A stretch of 5,829 bases of DNA, from contig JAFWVZ010000039.1 of assembly GCA_017523605.1 (NCBI GenBank), positions 1 to 5,829 of the forward strand, read 5' to 3'. The DNA comes from Bacillota bacterium (lineage in GTDB: Bacteria; Bacillota; Clostridia; Peptostreptococcales; Anaerovoracaceae). The position numbers and the translations under genes were made by a program. Below are positions 1-5,720 of this stretch, in pieces (position 1 is the stretch's first letter; each line of letters begins with the position of its first letter). The notes beneath the pieces are model-generated. The model saw only the letters and a list, made by a program, of their open reading frames with translations, did no database searches and had not been told where the DNA came from.

Positions 1-180
1 ATCAAGGTTCACGCGCGCACAGGCCTGCTTCAATACGACCAGCGCACGCACCACCTCACGCGGCATCCTCTCTTCACCGATCGCGAAGTTCTCAAAGCTG
101 CGCTGCGTCTGGGCGCCCCAGAGCGCGTCCTTTGGCACGCGTACCTCCCCCATCGTATCGTGTTCGATTCTGAATTCCAT
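1..180 (-). CDS. fumC: Fumarate hydratase class II, N-terminal part
   Basis: Class II fumarase reversibly hydrates fumarate to L-malate in the cytoplasm, as a homotetramer of the aspartase/fumarase superfamily. Only the first 60 codons are present; the reading frame is open to the left edge, and the family is usually about 460 residues. The N-terminus shows the family's opening block: EHDTMGEV at residues 6-13, then LWGAQTQRS at 20-28, then ENF and a conserved MP pair (39-40). WGAQTQRS favours fumarase over aspartate ammonia-lyase, which has YYGVHTLR at this place. The ATG at 178-180 is preceded on the minus strand by AAAGGCAGGACAT, a moderate ribosome binding site. It lies downstream of the HU gene, behind that gene's terminator, with an 80-base leader rich in inverted repeats. 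I see no convincing promoter in that leader. The catalytic residues lie outside the window, so activity cannot be judged. Confidence 0.93.
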   Translation of the reverse strand, partial: MEFRIEHDTMGEVRVPKDALWGAQTQRSFENFAIGEERMPREVVRALVVLKQACARVNLD

Positions 181-201
181 ATGTCCTGCCTTTCATGGTT
201 T

Positions 202-266
202 CAGAGCAAAAGCAGACGCGAAAACACTTCGCGTTTTCCCGTTCGCGTTGCTCTGTTTTACGCGAA
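202..266 (-). repeat. Inverted-repeat cluster in the fumC leader
   Basis: Four copies of the 7-mer ACGCGAA or its complement TTCGCGT lie in 51 bases: ACGCGAA at 216-222 (A) and 260-266 (D), TTCGCGT at 228-234 (B) and 242-248 (C). A perfect 8-bp inverted repeat, CAGAGCAA (202-209) with TTGCTCTG (248-255), encloses A, B and part of C. A:B gives a 7-bp stem with a 5-base loop. A:C would stack under the 8-bp outer stem with a 6-base bulge. C:D would pair toward the HU terminator. These pairings exclude one another. Seen directly: the repeats. Inferred: the leader RNA of fumC, or readthrough RNA from hup, could switch between folds; the repeats could instead be a protein-binding site. Confidence 0.6.
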
Positions 267-300
267 AAAGAGCGGGCGGCCCCGCAAGGAACCACCCGCT
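261..300 (-). terminator. Rho-independent terminator of the HU gene
   Basis: Read on the minus strand, AGCGGGTGG (300-292) pairs with CCGCCCGCT (279-271) in a 9-bp stem holding one G-T wobble and a 12-base loop. CTTTTT follows at 270-265. The wobble is a mismatch (C-A) on the plus strand, which supports minus-strand use. It begins 28 bases after the HU stop codon. Confidence 0.85.
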
Positions 301-328
301 TTGATTTCACCCGTAACTGTCAAAGCAA

Positions 329-607
329 TTACTTCTTGTTGACGGCATCCTTGAGAGCCTTGCCGGCCTTGAACTTCGGAGCCTTCGACGCTTTGATCTT
401 GATCTCTTCGCCGGTCTGCGGGTTGCGGCCCGTTCTCGCGGCGCGCTTGCCGACTTCGAACGTACCAAAGCCTACCAGCTGGACCTTTCCGCCCTTCTTG
501 AGTTCTGCTTCGAGTGCCTCTATTGCTGCATTAACGGTGATCTCCGTATCCTTCTTGGTAAGACCGGTCTTAGCTGCTACGCATGCTACTAATTCAGACT
601 TGTTCAT
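329..607 (-). CDS. hup: HU-family DNA-binding protein
   Basis: HU is a small basic dimer that binds and bends DNA without much sequence preference and compacts the nucleoid. The product is 92 residues, the usual length. An N-terminal helical half (MNKSELVACVAAKTGLTKKD) is followed by the hinge GGKVQLVGFGTFEV at 39-52. The DNA-contacting beta arm carries RNPQTGEE (61-68), with the intercalating proline at residue 63, and the C-terminal segment is rich in Lys. The frame extends 20 codons further upstream. The start at 605-607 is chosen because AGGAGG sits 6 bases before it, the family begins with MNK, and the longer form would begin at the predicted transcription start. It has its own promoter and terminator, so it is probably monocistronic. 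Ile codons are mostly ATC (3 of 4), unlike the neighbouring fbp and aroA-like genes, which fits high expression. Whether it is HU or a closely related paralogue cannot be told, but the family is certain. Confidence 0.97.
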   Translation of the reverse strand: MNKSELVACVAAKTGLTKKDTEITVNAAIEALEAELKKGGKVQLVGFGTFEVGKRAARTGRNPQTGEEIKIKASKAPKFKAGKALKDAVNKK

Positions 608-613
608 TTTATT

Positions 614-619
614 CCTCCT
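614..619 (-). promoter_or_regulatory. Ribosome binding site fixing the HU start
   Basis: A perfect AGGAGG on the minus strand lies 6 bases before the ATG at 605-607. It rules out the in-frame ATG at 665-667 as the main start. Confidence 0.9.
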
Positions 620-672
620 AAAAAAATATTGGCTTTTGTAATGCCTTTTATATAAGCTTTCGCTCAACTATT

Positions 673-700
673 ATTGTACCGATTTAGGTATGAATGTCAA
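673..700 (-). promoter_or_regulatory. Sigma-A type promoter of the HU gene
   Basis: On the minus strand a perfect -35 TTGACA (700-695) is followed by a 16-base spacer and the -10 TACAAT (678-673, 5 of 6 to consensus). The predicted transcription start is near 666, giving a leader of about 60 bases. This is the best -35 match among the promoters in the window, as expected for an abundant protein. Confidence 0.85.
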
Positions 701-704
701 CATC

Positions 705-750
705 AAAAATGCCAAAAAACCTTAAAAATTCAACATTTTTCGGACTTTTT
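705..750 (-). promoter_or_regulatory. Phased A/T tracts upstream of the HU promoter
   Basis: On the plus strand A-tracts lie at 705-709, 714-719 and 724-728, and T-tracts at 736-740 and 746-750. Their centres are about 9.5, 9.5, 12 and 10 bases apart, close to one helical turn. The nearest three fall just upstream of the -35 hexamer, where an UP element would sit. Inference: intrinsically curved DNA and/or a contact for the RNA polymerase alpha subunit. Confidence 0.6.
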
Positions 751-778
751 GCCCAGCCGCGGCGATACTGTTTTACAT

Positions 779-809
779 AAAACCGCCGCCCCAGGAAAGA
801 GGACGGCGG
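779..809 (-). terminator. Rho-independent terminator after the flippase gene
   Basis: On the minus strand CCGCCGTCC (809-801) pairs with GGGCGGCGG (791-783), a 9-bp GC-rich stem with one T-G wobble and a 9-base loop, followed by TTTT (782-779). It starts 23 bases after the flippase stop codon and separates that unit from the HU promoter. The T-tract is short (TTTTATG), so termination may be incomplete. Confidence 0.8.
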
Positions 810-832
810 AATAAGAATCAGACGTGTAAAAA

Positions 833-2437
833 CTACTTCTTAAAGAGGCGGCGGAGCCTTCCCATGCCGGGCACGGAAGACAGCTCTTCCATCTTTATGG
901 AGCGTGTGATGAACACCATTATTACGTACACTACCACGCCCGCGGCTACGGCGCCCAGCGTAGAAACGGCGTTACCGCTGTGAGCGCTCAGCACCTTATA
1001 CGCAGCGAACGCAGCGACACCCATGACTGCGGAAGAGATGGCCGGACCGATAAGCATAAGCTTAAGATCCACCCTCATTCCGGAGTAGCGTCTTACAGCA
1101 ACCAGATTCAGCCAGCACGCCACTATGTACGCGCAGGTGGTCCCGATGGCAGCGCCTTTAACGTTTATCGCAGGTATACCGGTAAGCACGTACGTTACGA
1201 TCACCTTTACCACCGCGCCTATGAACAGGTTCCTTACAGGTATTCCCTGCTTTCCGATGCCCTGCAGAACTCCCGTAAGGGCGTGCACCGCGGACAGGAA
1301 GTACAGCCCCACCGCGTAGCAGGAAAGACACGCGGCTGCGTTGGCGATGCTGTCCTGCTGGCTGGAATAGAACAGCTGCATTATCGGCCTTGCCAGAACT
1401 ATCATTCCTACGGAACAGGGCAGTCCCACCAGGGCGGCGTACCTTAATCCGAGAGCGCTGTTCTTGCGGACGAATGCCATGTCGTCGCGCTTAAAGGCAT
1501 CGGTTATTACAGGAACAAGGCTTAAGCATATTGCCTGCGTAAGCACCTGCGGGAAGTTGATTATCGGAGAGGCCATTCCGGAAAGCTCGCCGTACAACGT
1601 TCTGGCTGCTACGTCCGTATAGCCTATGTTTACCAGCACGTTCTTTACGATAAGCGTGTCTATCCAGTTGAGTATGGGCATTATGGATGCGCCTATGGTA
1701 ATGGGAATGGCTATGGCCAGAAGATCGCGGACTATGCCGCGTACCGGCTGCACGGGCTTGCGTCCGGACTCTCTTATCTCCGCCACCATGTTGGGCTTGT
1801 TGCGCACGAACATGAACAGTACAGCAATAAGGCCGAACAGGGCGCCTGCGCTTGCGCCGAAGCTTGCTCCTGCTGCCGCGTGCGGTTTGCCCTTGGCCAT
1901 AAGCAGCGACGCCAGCGCCAGGCCTATGCCTACGCGGAAGACTTGCTCCACTACCTGCGATACAGCCGTGGGTGCCATCTGCTTCTGCCCCTGGAAGAAG
2001 CCTCTGTAGCAGCTCATTACCGGGCACAGCAGCAGCGCCGGGACCGTGGTCCGAAGCGCGTAAACAGCGTCCGGCTCGTTCTGGACAGTGGTTATCCAGG
2101 GCGCAAGTACGAATACCAGCACCGCCGTTGCAAGGCCGAGGCCGAGCATTACCTTGAACGATACCTTAAATACCCTGTATGCCTCGTAATACTGGCCTAC
2201 GGAGCGTCTTTCCGCTATCATCCTGGATATGGCCGTGGGAAGTCCCGAGGACGACACCGTAAGCATGAGGATGTACATGGGATACGCCGTCTGGTAATAT
2301 CCCATTCCTTCCGCGCTTATGATGTTGGTGAGGGGTATCCTGAAGAACACCCCCAGCACTTTTACAAGCACTCCCGCTACGCCCAGAAGCGCAGCACCGG
2401 CAACGAATGTTTTTTTAGCTTTGCTTTCTTCTGCCAT
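833..2437 (-). CDS. MurJ/SpoVB-like lipid-linked precursor flippase (MOP superfamily)
   Basis: A 534-residue integral membrane protein of the MOP (MVF/polysaccharide) superfamily. Members such as MurJ, YtgP and SpoVB move lipid II or related undecaprenyl-linked sugars across the cytoplasmic membrane. Around 12-14 hydrophobic segments are visible, for example about residues 11-32, 52-70, 95-115, 131-148, 238-255, 334-352, 376-392, 404-420, 429-447, 460-481 and 492-511. Family-like blocks include FFRIPLTNIISAEGMGYYQ (31-49), GLPTAISRMIAE (65-76), YRGFFQGQKQMAPTAVSQ (144-161) and LNWIDTLIV (256-264). The N-terminus is short and Lys-rich, and the tail is basic (RLRRLFKK), which suits a cytoplasmic C-terminus. 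It lies 56 bases behind fbp and is probably cotranscribed. The nearest Shine-Dalgarno candidate, GGACGG, is poor and lies partly in a hairpin, so translation may be modest. SpoVB-type (sporulation) and YtgP/MurJ-type (growth) roles cannot be separated from sequence alone, hence no symbol. Confidence 0.88.
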   Translation of the reverse strand: MAEESKAKKTFVAGAALLGVAGVLVKVLGVFFRIPLTNIISAEGMGYYQTAYPMYILMLTVSSSGLPTAISRMIAERRSVGQYYEAYRVFKVSFKVMLGLGLATAVLVFVLAPWITTVQNEPDAVYALRTTVPALLLCPVMSCYRGFFQGQKQMAPTAVSQVVEQVFRVGIGLALASLLMAKGKPHAAAGASFGASAGALFGLIAVLFMFVRNKPNMVAEIRESGRKPVQPVRGIVRDLLAIAIPITIGASIMPILNWIDTLIVKNVLVNIGYTDVAARTLYGELSGMASPIINFPQVLTQAICLSLVPVITDAFKRDDMAFVRKNSALGLRYAALVGLPCSVGMIVLARPIMQLFYSSQQDSIANAAACLSCYAVGLYFLSAVHALTGVLQGIGKQGIPVRNLFIGAVVKVIVTYVLTGIPAINVKGAAIGTTCAYIVACWLNLVAVRRYSGMRVDLKLMLIGPAISSAVMGVAAFAAYKVLSAHSGNAVSTLGAVAAGVVVYVIMVFITRSIKMEELSSVPGMGRLRRLFKK

Positions 2438-2448
2438 TAATTACAACC

Positions 2449-2473
2449 GTCCGCAGACCGCCCCCCGGCGGAC
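2449..2473 (-). promoter_or_regulatory. GC-rich hairpin between fbp and the flippase gene
   Basis: On the minus strand GTCCGC (2473-2468) pairs perfectly with GCGGAC (2454-2449) around a 13-base loop containing a run of six G. No T-tract follows, so this is not a standard terminator. The 3' arm overlaps GGACGG, the only candidate Shine-Dalgarno of the flippase gene (9 bases before its ATG). Inference: it may limit flippase translation or protect the mRNA end; it could also be chance in GC-rich DNA. Confidence 0.4.
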
Positions 2474-2493
2474 CCGCGTCTCCCTTGATCCCC

Positions 2494-4383
2494 TTATTGC
2501 TTGATCAGACCGGACTTGTAGGCCTCCAGCAGCAGCTTAAGATTCTCTATGTCGTTCTGCCTTGCCCGGCCTGCGTCCGTATCCTTGTTTCTTATCCTGT
2601 TCTTTACCGGTTCTTCCTGTACCGGTATGGTCTTGATGTCCAGCTCCTCCGCGATGGCCCTCTCCTTTGTAGTAAAAGCATCGTGCGCCGAGAGCAGGAA
2701 CCCGTTGGAGTTCTGTACCAGCGTGTAGCCCGCTATGCCCGTGGTCTTCTGGTAAGCCTTGGCAAAACCGCCGTCTATCACTATCAGCCTGCCGTCCGCG
2801 TGTATGGGGCTGCTGCCCTTCTTTACCGGCACGTGGCCGTTGATGACTATTCCGTTCTCCGGATCCCCGCCGAACTCCTTAAGCAGCTTTTTCACCACGT
2901 CCACGCGGTCGTAGAGGTCGTAGTACGGGCTCTTTTTCTCTACGTGGGTCTCCTTGTCGTCTATGAAGAGCCTTTCGAAGGTGGTTATCTTCTCCTTGCC
3001 GAACATGGGGCTCTTGTAGCCGCACCACAGATACCAGAACAGGTCTATGCCGCGCTGCTTGTCGCGGCCGCCCTTGCTGAAATAGCCGGTGCGCACCAGC
3101 TTCTCTGCATAGTCGAACCACTCCTTGCCCTTCTTGTGACCGTCCTCCGTGTTGATGGGGTCGAACTCGCCGTCCTCCGTCATAGGGATGCAGCCGTGGA
3201 ACAGCAGATTGCCGTTGAGCACCTTGTAGAAGCTGCCGTTGTCGAACATGAATCTGGTATGCTGCTGAAGGATGCGGCTCTCCGCGAACTCCTTCTCCAG
3301 CTCCTGCATCAGCTCTTCTTCCTCGTTTGTGAGCCTGTAGGGGTCCGCCGGGTCTATGGTGGGGAACTCCCTGCTGTTGAGCTTGTATGTCTTGCCTTCT
3401 ATGTTGATGGTGCCCTTCTCGTAGTCTATCTTGTCCAGCAGGAGGAGGGACTCCATCTCGTAGTGGCTGTGCTTTTTTATAAGCTGGCCTTCCAGCTTGA
3501 ACTGCATCATGGCCGCCGCGATCATCATGGGATTGTCGGCCTTGGGATATTTCCTTAAGGCAAAGGTCTCCAGCTTGCGAAGGCTTATGCCGTAGCCTAC
3601 CTCCAGGGTGTGGATGTTGTCGTACTTGGTGCAGTTTCTTACTACGTTGGCTATGCACGCCCTGTTGCCTGCCGCCGCGCCCATCCAGAGCACGTCGTGG
3701 TTGCCCCACTGGATGTCCACGTTGTCGTAGAGCATAAGGGTATCGATTATCCGCTCGCCCGCGGGGCCCCTGTCGTAGAGGTCTCCGAGTATGTGCATGC
3801 GGAATATGGACACTCTGGCGATGGTGCCGCTGATGATCCTTATGAAATCGTCCGCGCAGCCCACCTCTATTATGGAATCTATGATGTAATCCCTGTGATT
3901 TATGCCGCCGTAGGAGCTTTCTCCGCTGGTCCCGTAGAGAAGTTCCTCTATGGTATAGGCGTACTTTTCCGGGATGCGCTTTCTGACGTAGGACCTTGTG
4001 AATTTAAACGTGGATACCTCAAGGAGCTTTACCAGTCTCCTGAGCGTTGTTTTGTAGAACTCCTTCTTGTCCTTTATCTCCGGCAGTATCAGTTCCAGCT
4101 TTTCCCTGGGGTAATAGACCAGGGTGGCAAAGGATCTGCGCTCCGCCTCGTCCATCTCCGGAAAGACCTCGTCTATCCTTCTTTTGATGGTCCCGGAGGC
4201 GTTCCGCAGGATGTGCACGAAGGCTTCGTACTCTCCGTGGATGTCGCTCATGAAGTAGTCCGTGCCCTTAGGCAGGTTCTGTATGGTCATGAGGTTTACT
4301 ATCTCGGCTTCCGTCTCGTTTTCGGACCTGTAGGTCTTTGCAAGAAGCTTAAGATACTCCATTTTGCTGTCGCTGATCTGCAT
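2494..4383 (-). CDS. fbp: Fructose-1,6-bisphosphatase, class III
   Basis: Class III FBPase hydrolyses fructose 1,6-bisphosphate to fructose 6-phosphate, the committed step of gluconeogenesis, in the cytoplasm. It belongs to the calcineurin-like metallophosphoesterases rather than the Li-sensitive class I fold. The 629-residue product is close to the family length (about 640-670). Metal-site motifs are present in order: SDIHGE (46-51, D47 and H49), GDLYDRG (200-206), GNHD (227-230) and INGH (514-517, H517), followed by IDGGF near residues 538-542. All expected metal ligands that I can identify are intact. A family-specific insert lies between the first two motifs (about 52-199). The start at 4381-4383 has AAGGAGG 5 bases upstream. 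An extended -10 promoter precedes it and the flippase gene follows. Transcription diverges from the aroA-like gene, with which it shares -35 bases. Confidence 0.96.
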   Translation of the reverse strand: MQISDSKMEYLKLLAKTYRSENETEAEIVNLMTIQNLPKGTDYFMSDIHGEYEAFVHILRNASGTIKRRIDEVFPEMDEAERRSFATLVYYPREKLELILPEIKDKKEFYKTTLRRLVKLLEVSTFKFTRSYVRKRIPEKYAYTIEELLYGTSGESSYGGINHRDYIIDSIIEVGCADDFIRIISGTIARVSIFRMHILGDLYDRGPAGERIIDTLMLYDNVDIQWGNHDVLWMGAAAGNRACIANVVRNCTKYDNIHTLEVGYGISLRKLETFALRKYPKADNPMMIAAAMMQFKLEGQLIKKHSHYEMESLLLLDKIDYEKGTINIEGKTYKLNSREFPTIDPADPYRLTNEEEELMQELEKEFAESRILQQHTRFMFDNGSFYKVLNGNLLFHGCIPMTEDGEFDPINTEDGHKKGKEWFDYAEKLVRTGYFSKGGRDKQRGIDLFWYLWCGYKSPMFGKEKITTFERLFIDDKETHVEKKSPYYDLYDRVDVVKKLLKEFGGDPENGIVINGHVPVKKGSSPIHADGRLIVIDGGFAKAYQKTTGIAGYTLVQNSNGFLLSAHDAFTTKERAIAEELDIKTIPVQEEPVKNRIRNKDTDAGRARQNDIENLKLLLEAYKSGLIKQ

Positions 4384-4412
4384 GGCCGCCTCCTTGACTG
4401 CATAGATAGTTT

Positions 4413-4442
4413 ATTATAGCACATTTTAATGCTGATTGTCTT
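4413..4442 (-). promoter_or_regulatory. Promoter of fbp
   Basis: On the minus strand a perfect -10 TATAAT (4418-4413) carries an upstream TG in the extended -10 position (TGCTATAAT). The -35 candidate is AAGACA (4442-4437, 4 of 6) at 18 bases. The predicted start near 4406 gives a leader of about 23 bases that includes AAGGAGG (4395-4389). The weak -35 combined with an extended -10 suggests a tunable promoter. Confidence 0.75.
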
Positions 4443-4464
4443 TGCGATGAAAAAATAGTATAAT
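4436..4464 (+). promoter_or_regulatory. Promoter of the aroA-like gene
   Basis: The -35 TTGTCT (4436-4441, 4 of 6) is followed by a 17-base spacer and a perfect -10 TATAAT (4459-4464). Transcription should start near 4470-4471, only 11-12 bases before the ATG at 4482, so the leader is little more than the GGGAGG ribosome binding site (4470-4475). The -35 bases overlap those used by fbp on the other strand. Confidence 0.75.
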
Positions 4465-4481
4465 CGCTTGGGAGGAAGACC

Positions 4482-5720
4482 ATGATCAGAATTTATCCTT
4501 CGGTATTCAGCGGACAGCTTAAAGCCCCCGCGTCGCACGCGCACGCGCAGAGGCTGCTTTTCATGTCCAGCGTTCCGGCAAAGCCCACCACGGTGCATAA
4601 CGTTCCGGACTGCGAGGACGTGGACGCTACTATAAGATGTCTGGAAGCAATGGGCTGCGTAATAGACAGAAACGGGACCGACGTTACCGTTACGCCTTTC
4701 CCCAAGGGAATAATGGGGCAGATAGCGGAGTTCAACTTCGGCCAGAGCGCCACCACTTCCAGAATAGCAATAGCTCTTGCCGCAGCGTTCGGAATACGCG
4801 CCGAGTGCAAGGCCAGCGGCAATCTTCCCAGAAGAGCGCTGTTCCCCCTTACAGGCAGGATGGCGATACGCGGAGTGCGCTTTACCAAGTTCTCCATGCC
4901 CTTCTCCATGCAGGGAAAGCTGGAGCCCGGCGAATACGTGTTCGAGGGCGACGAAGGCACGCAGTTCATAAGCGCCCTGCTTATGGCTCTGCCTCTGCTT
5001 GCAAGCGACAGCACGCTTAAGCTTGCATCCCCCCTGATAGACAGTTCGTTCGTAGATCTTACGATAAGATCTCTGGCGGACTTCGGCGTTAAGATAGAGA
5101 CCACGGACTACGGGTACTTCATACCCGGAAGGCAGTATTACCACTCTCCCGGAGAGATAACCACGGAGAACGACTGGGGCCTTGCGGCGCTTTGGGTAGC
5201 CGCGGGCGCTGCCAGCGGCGAACGCAGCGGCGACGTTGTAATTACGGACCTTCCGGCGGATTCTCCGCAGCTCTACAGGGACGTTGCAAAGGAGTTCCCG
5301 TTCATAGCGCAGGACTACGCGGAACTGGACTTCGACGCGTCCACCTGTCCCAGCCTTGCAAGCTTCTACGCTGCAATGTCCGCTGTAAAAGGCGCAACGG
5401 TTACCATAAGCGGAGTTCCTCAGCTGCGCAGCAAGGAGTCCGACAGGCTTGCCGTAATGGCGGAGATCTGTAACGCTCTGGGCCAGAAGACGACCCTTAA
5501 GAAGGACGGTCTTCACATAGACGGCACAGGAAAGCCGGAGTATCCGGAAGACCTTAAGATAAACTGCCACAGAGACCCGTGGATATTCATGTCCATGGCT
5601 CTGGCGTCCGCAAAGCTCACAAAGCCGATAATACTGGACAACGAATACTGCCCGGAGAAGATCTACAGGAACTTCCTGAAGGACTTCGCGGCCCTGGGCG
5701 GAAAGTACGAAATACTCTAA
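4482..5720 (+). CDS. aroA: EPSP synthase family protein with altered active site
   Basis: EPSP synthase (3-phosphoshikimate 1-carboxyvinyltransferase) joins PEP to shikimate 3-phosphate, step six of the shikimate pathway. The 412-residue product is near family length (about 430) and aligns by eye to E. coli AroA with the same residue spacing at many landmarks. Kept, in E. coli numbering with this protein in brackets: R27 (R24), R100 (R94), R124 (R118), Q171 (Q161), K340 (K318), E341 (E319), R344 (R322), H385 (H363), R386 (R364), K411 (K393). The block RSKESDRL at 316-323 is typical AroA and argues against MurA. Changed: K22 to H19, S23 to A20, G96 to A90, S197 to D187, D313 to S291, N336 to Q314. 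The usual PxSKSxxxR opening reads PASHAHAQR (16-24). Start: GGGAGG lies 6 bases before the ATG. 22 of 27 Ile codons are ATA. A probable MoxR-type ATPase gene follows with no gap. It may be this lineage's true AroA or a paralogue with another role; family membership is firm, catalytic function is not. Confidence 0.8.
   Translation: MIRIYPSVFSGQLKAPASHAHAQRLLFMSSVPAKPTTVHNVPDCEDVDATIRCLEAMGCVIDRNGTDVTVTPFPKGIMGQIAEFNFGQSATTSRIAIALAAAFGIRAECKASGNLPRRALFPLTGRMAIRGVRFTKFSMPFSMQGKLEPGEYVFEGDEGTQFISALLMALPLLASDSTLKLASPLIDSSFVDLTIRSLADFGVKIETTDYGYFIPGRQYYHSPGEITTENDWGLAALWVAAGAASGERSGDVVITDLPADSPQLYRDVAKEFPFIAQDYAELDFDASTCPSLASFYAAMSAVKGATVTISGVPQLRSKESDRLAVMAEICNALGQKTTLKKDGLHIDGTGKPEYPEDLKINCHRDPWIFMSMALASAKLTKPIILDNEYCPEKIYRNFLKDFAALGGKYEIL

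Noticed and set aside
1..180. The left-edge gene as aspartate ammonia-lyase
   Set aside because: WGAQTQRS and the DTMGEV opening are the fumarase version of this region.
216..240. Hairpin 216-234 followed by TTTTCCC as a plus-strand terminator
   Set aside because: No plus-strand gene lies upstream for it to end, and the T-run is short; it is better treated as part of the inverted-repeat cluster.
318..323. A perfect TTGACA on the minus strand as a -35 for fumC
   Set aside because: At 16-18 bases downstream there is only GC-rich terminator sequence (AGCGGG), with no -10 element.
608..667. A 20-residue N-terminal extension of HU
   Set aside because: It would begin at the predicted transcription start and contains the AGGAGG site, and HU proteins begin with MNK at the downstream ATG.
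2485..3558. A 357-codon open frame on the plus strand antisense to fbp
   Set aside because: The fbp frame carries all metallophosphatase motifs. The opposite frame is a Val/Leu-rich shadow with no start signal.
4299..5570. A 423-codon open frame on the minus strand antisense to the aroA-like gene
   Set aside because: It covers the divergent promoters and the start of fbp, has no ribosome binding site, and its translation is low-complexity without family motifs. It is a by-product of the sense gene avoiding codons such as TTA, CTA and TCA.
4482..5720. The aroA-like gene as MurA (UDP-GlcNAc enolpyruvyl transferase)
   Set aside because: It has the AroA-type RSKESDRL block and AroA spacing of K340, H385 and R386 equivalents, and lacks the MurA N-terminal GGSKNAALP pattern.
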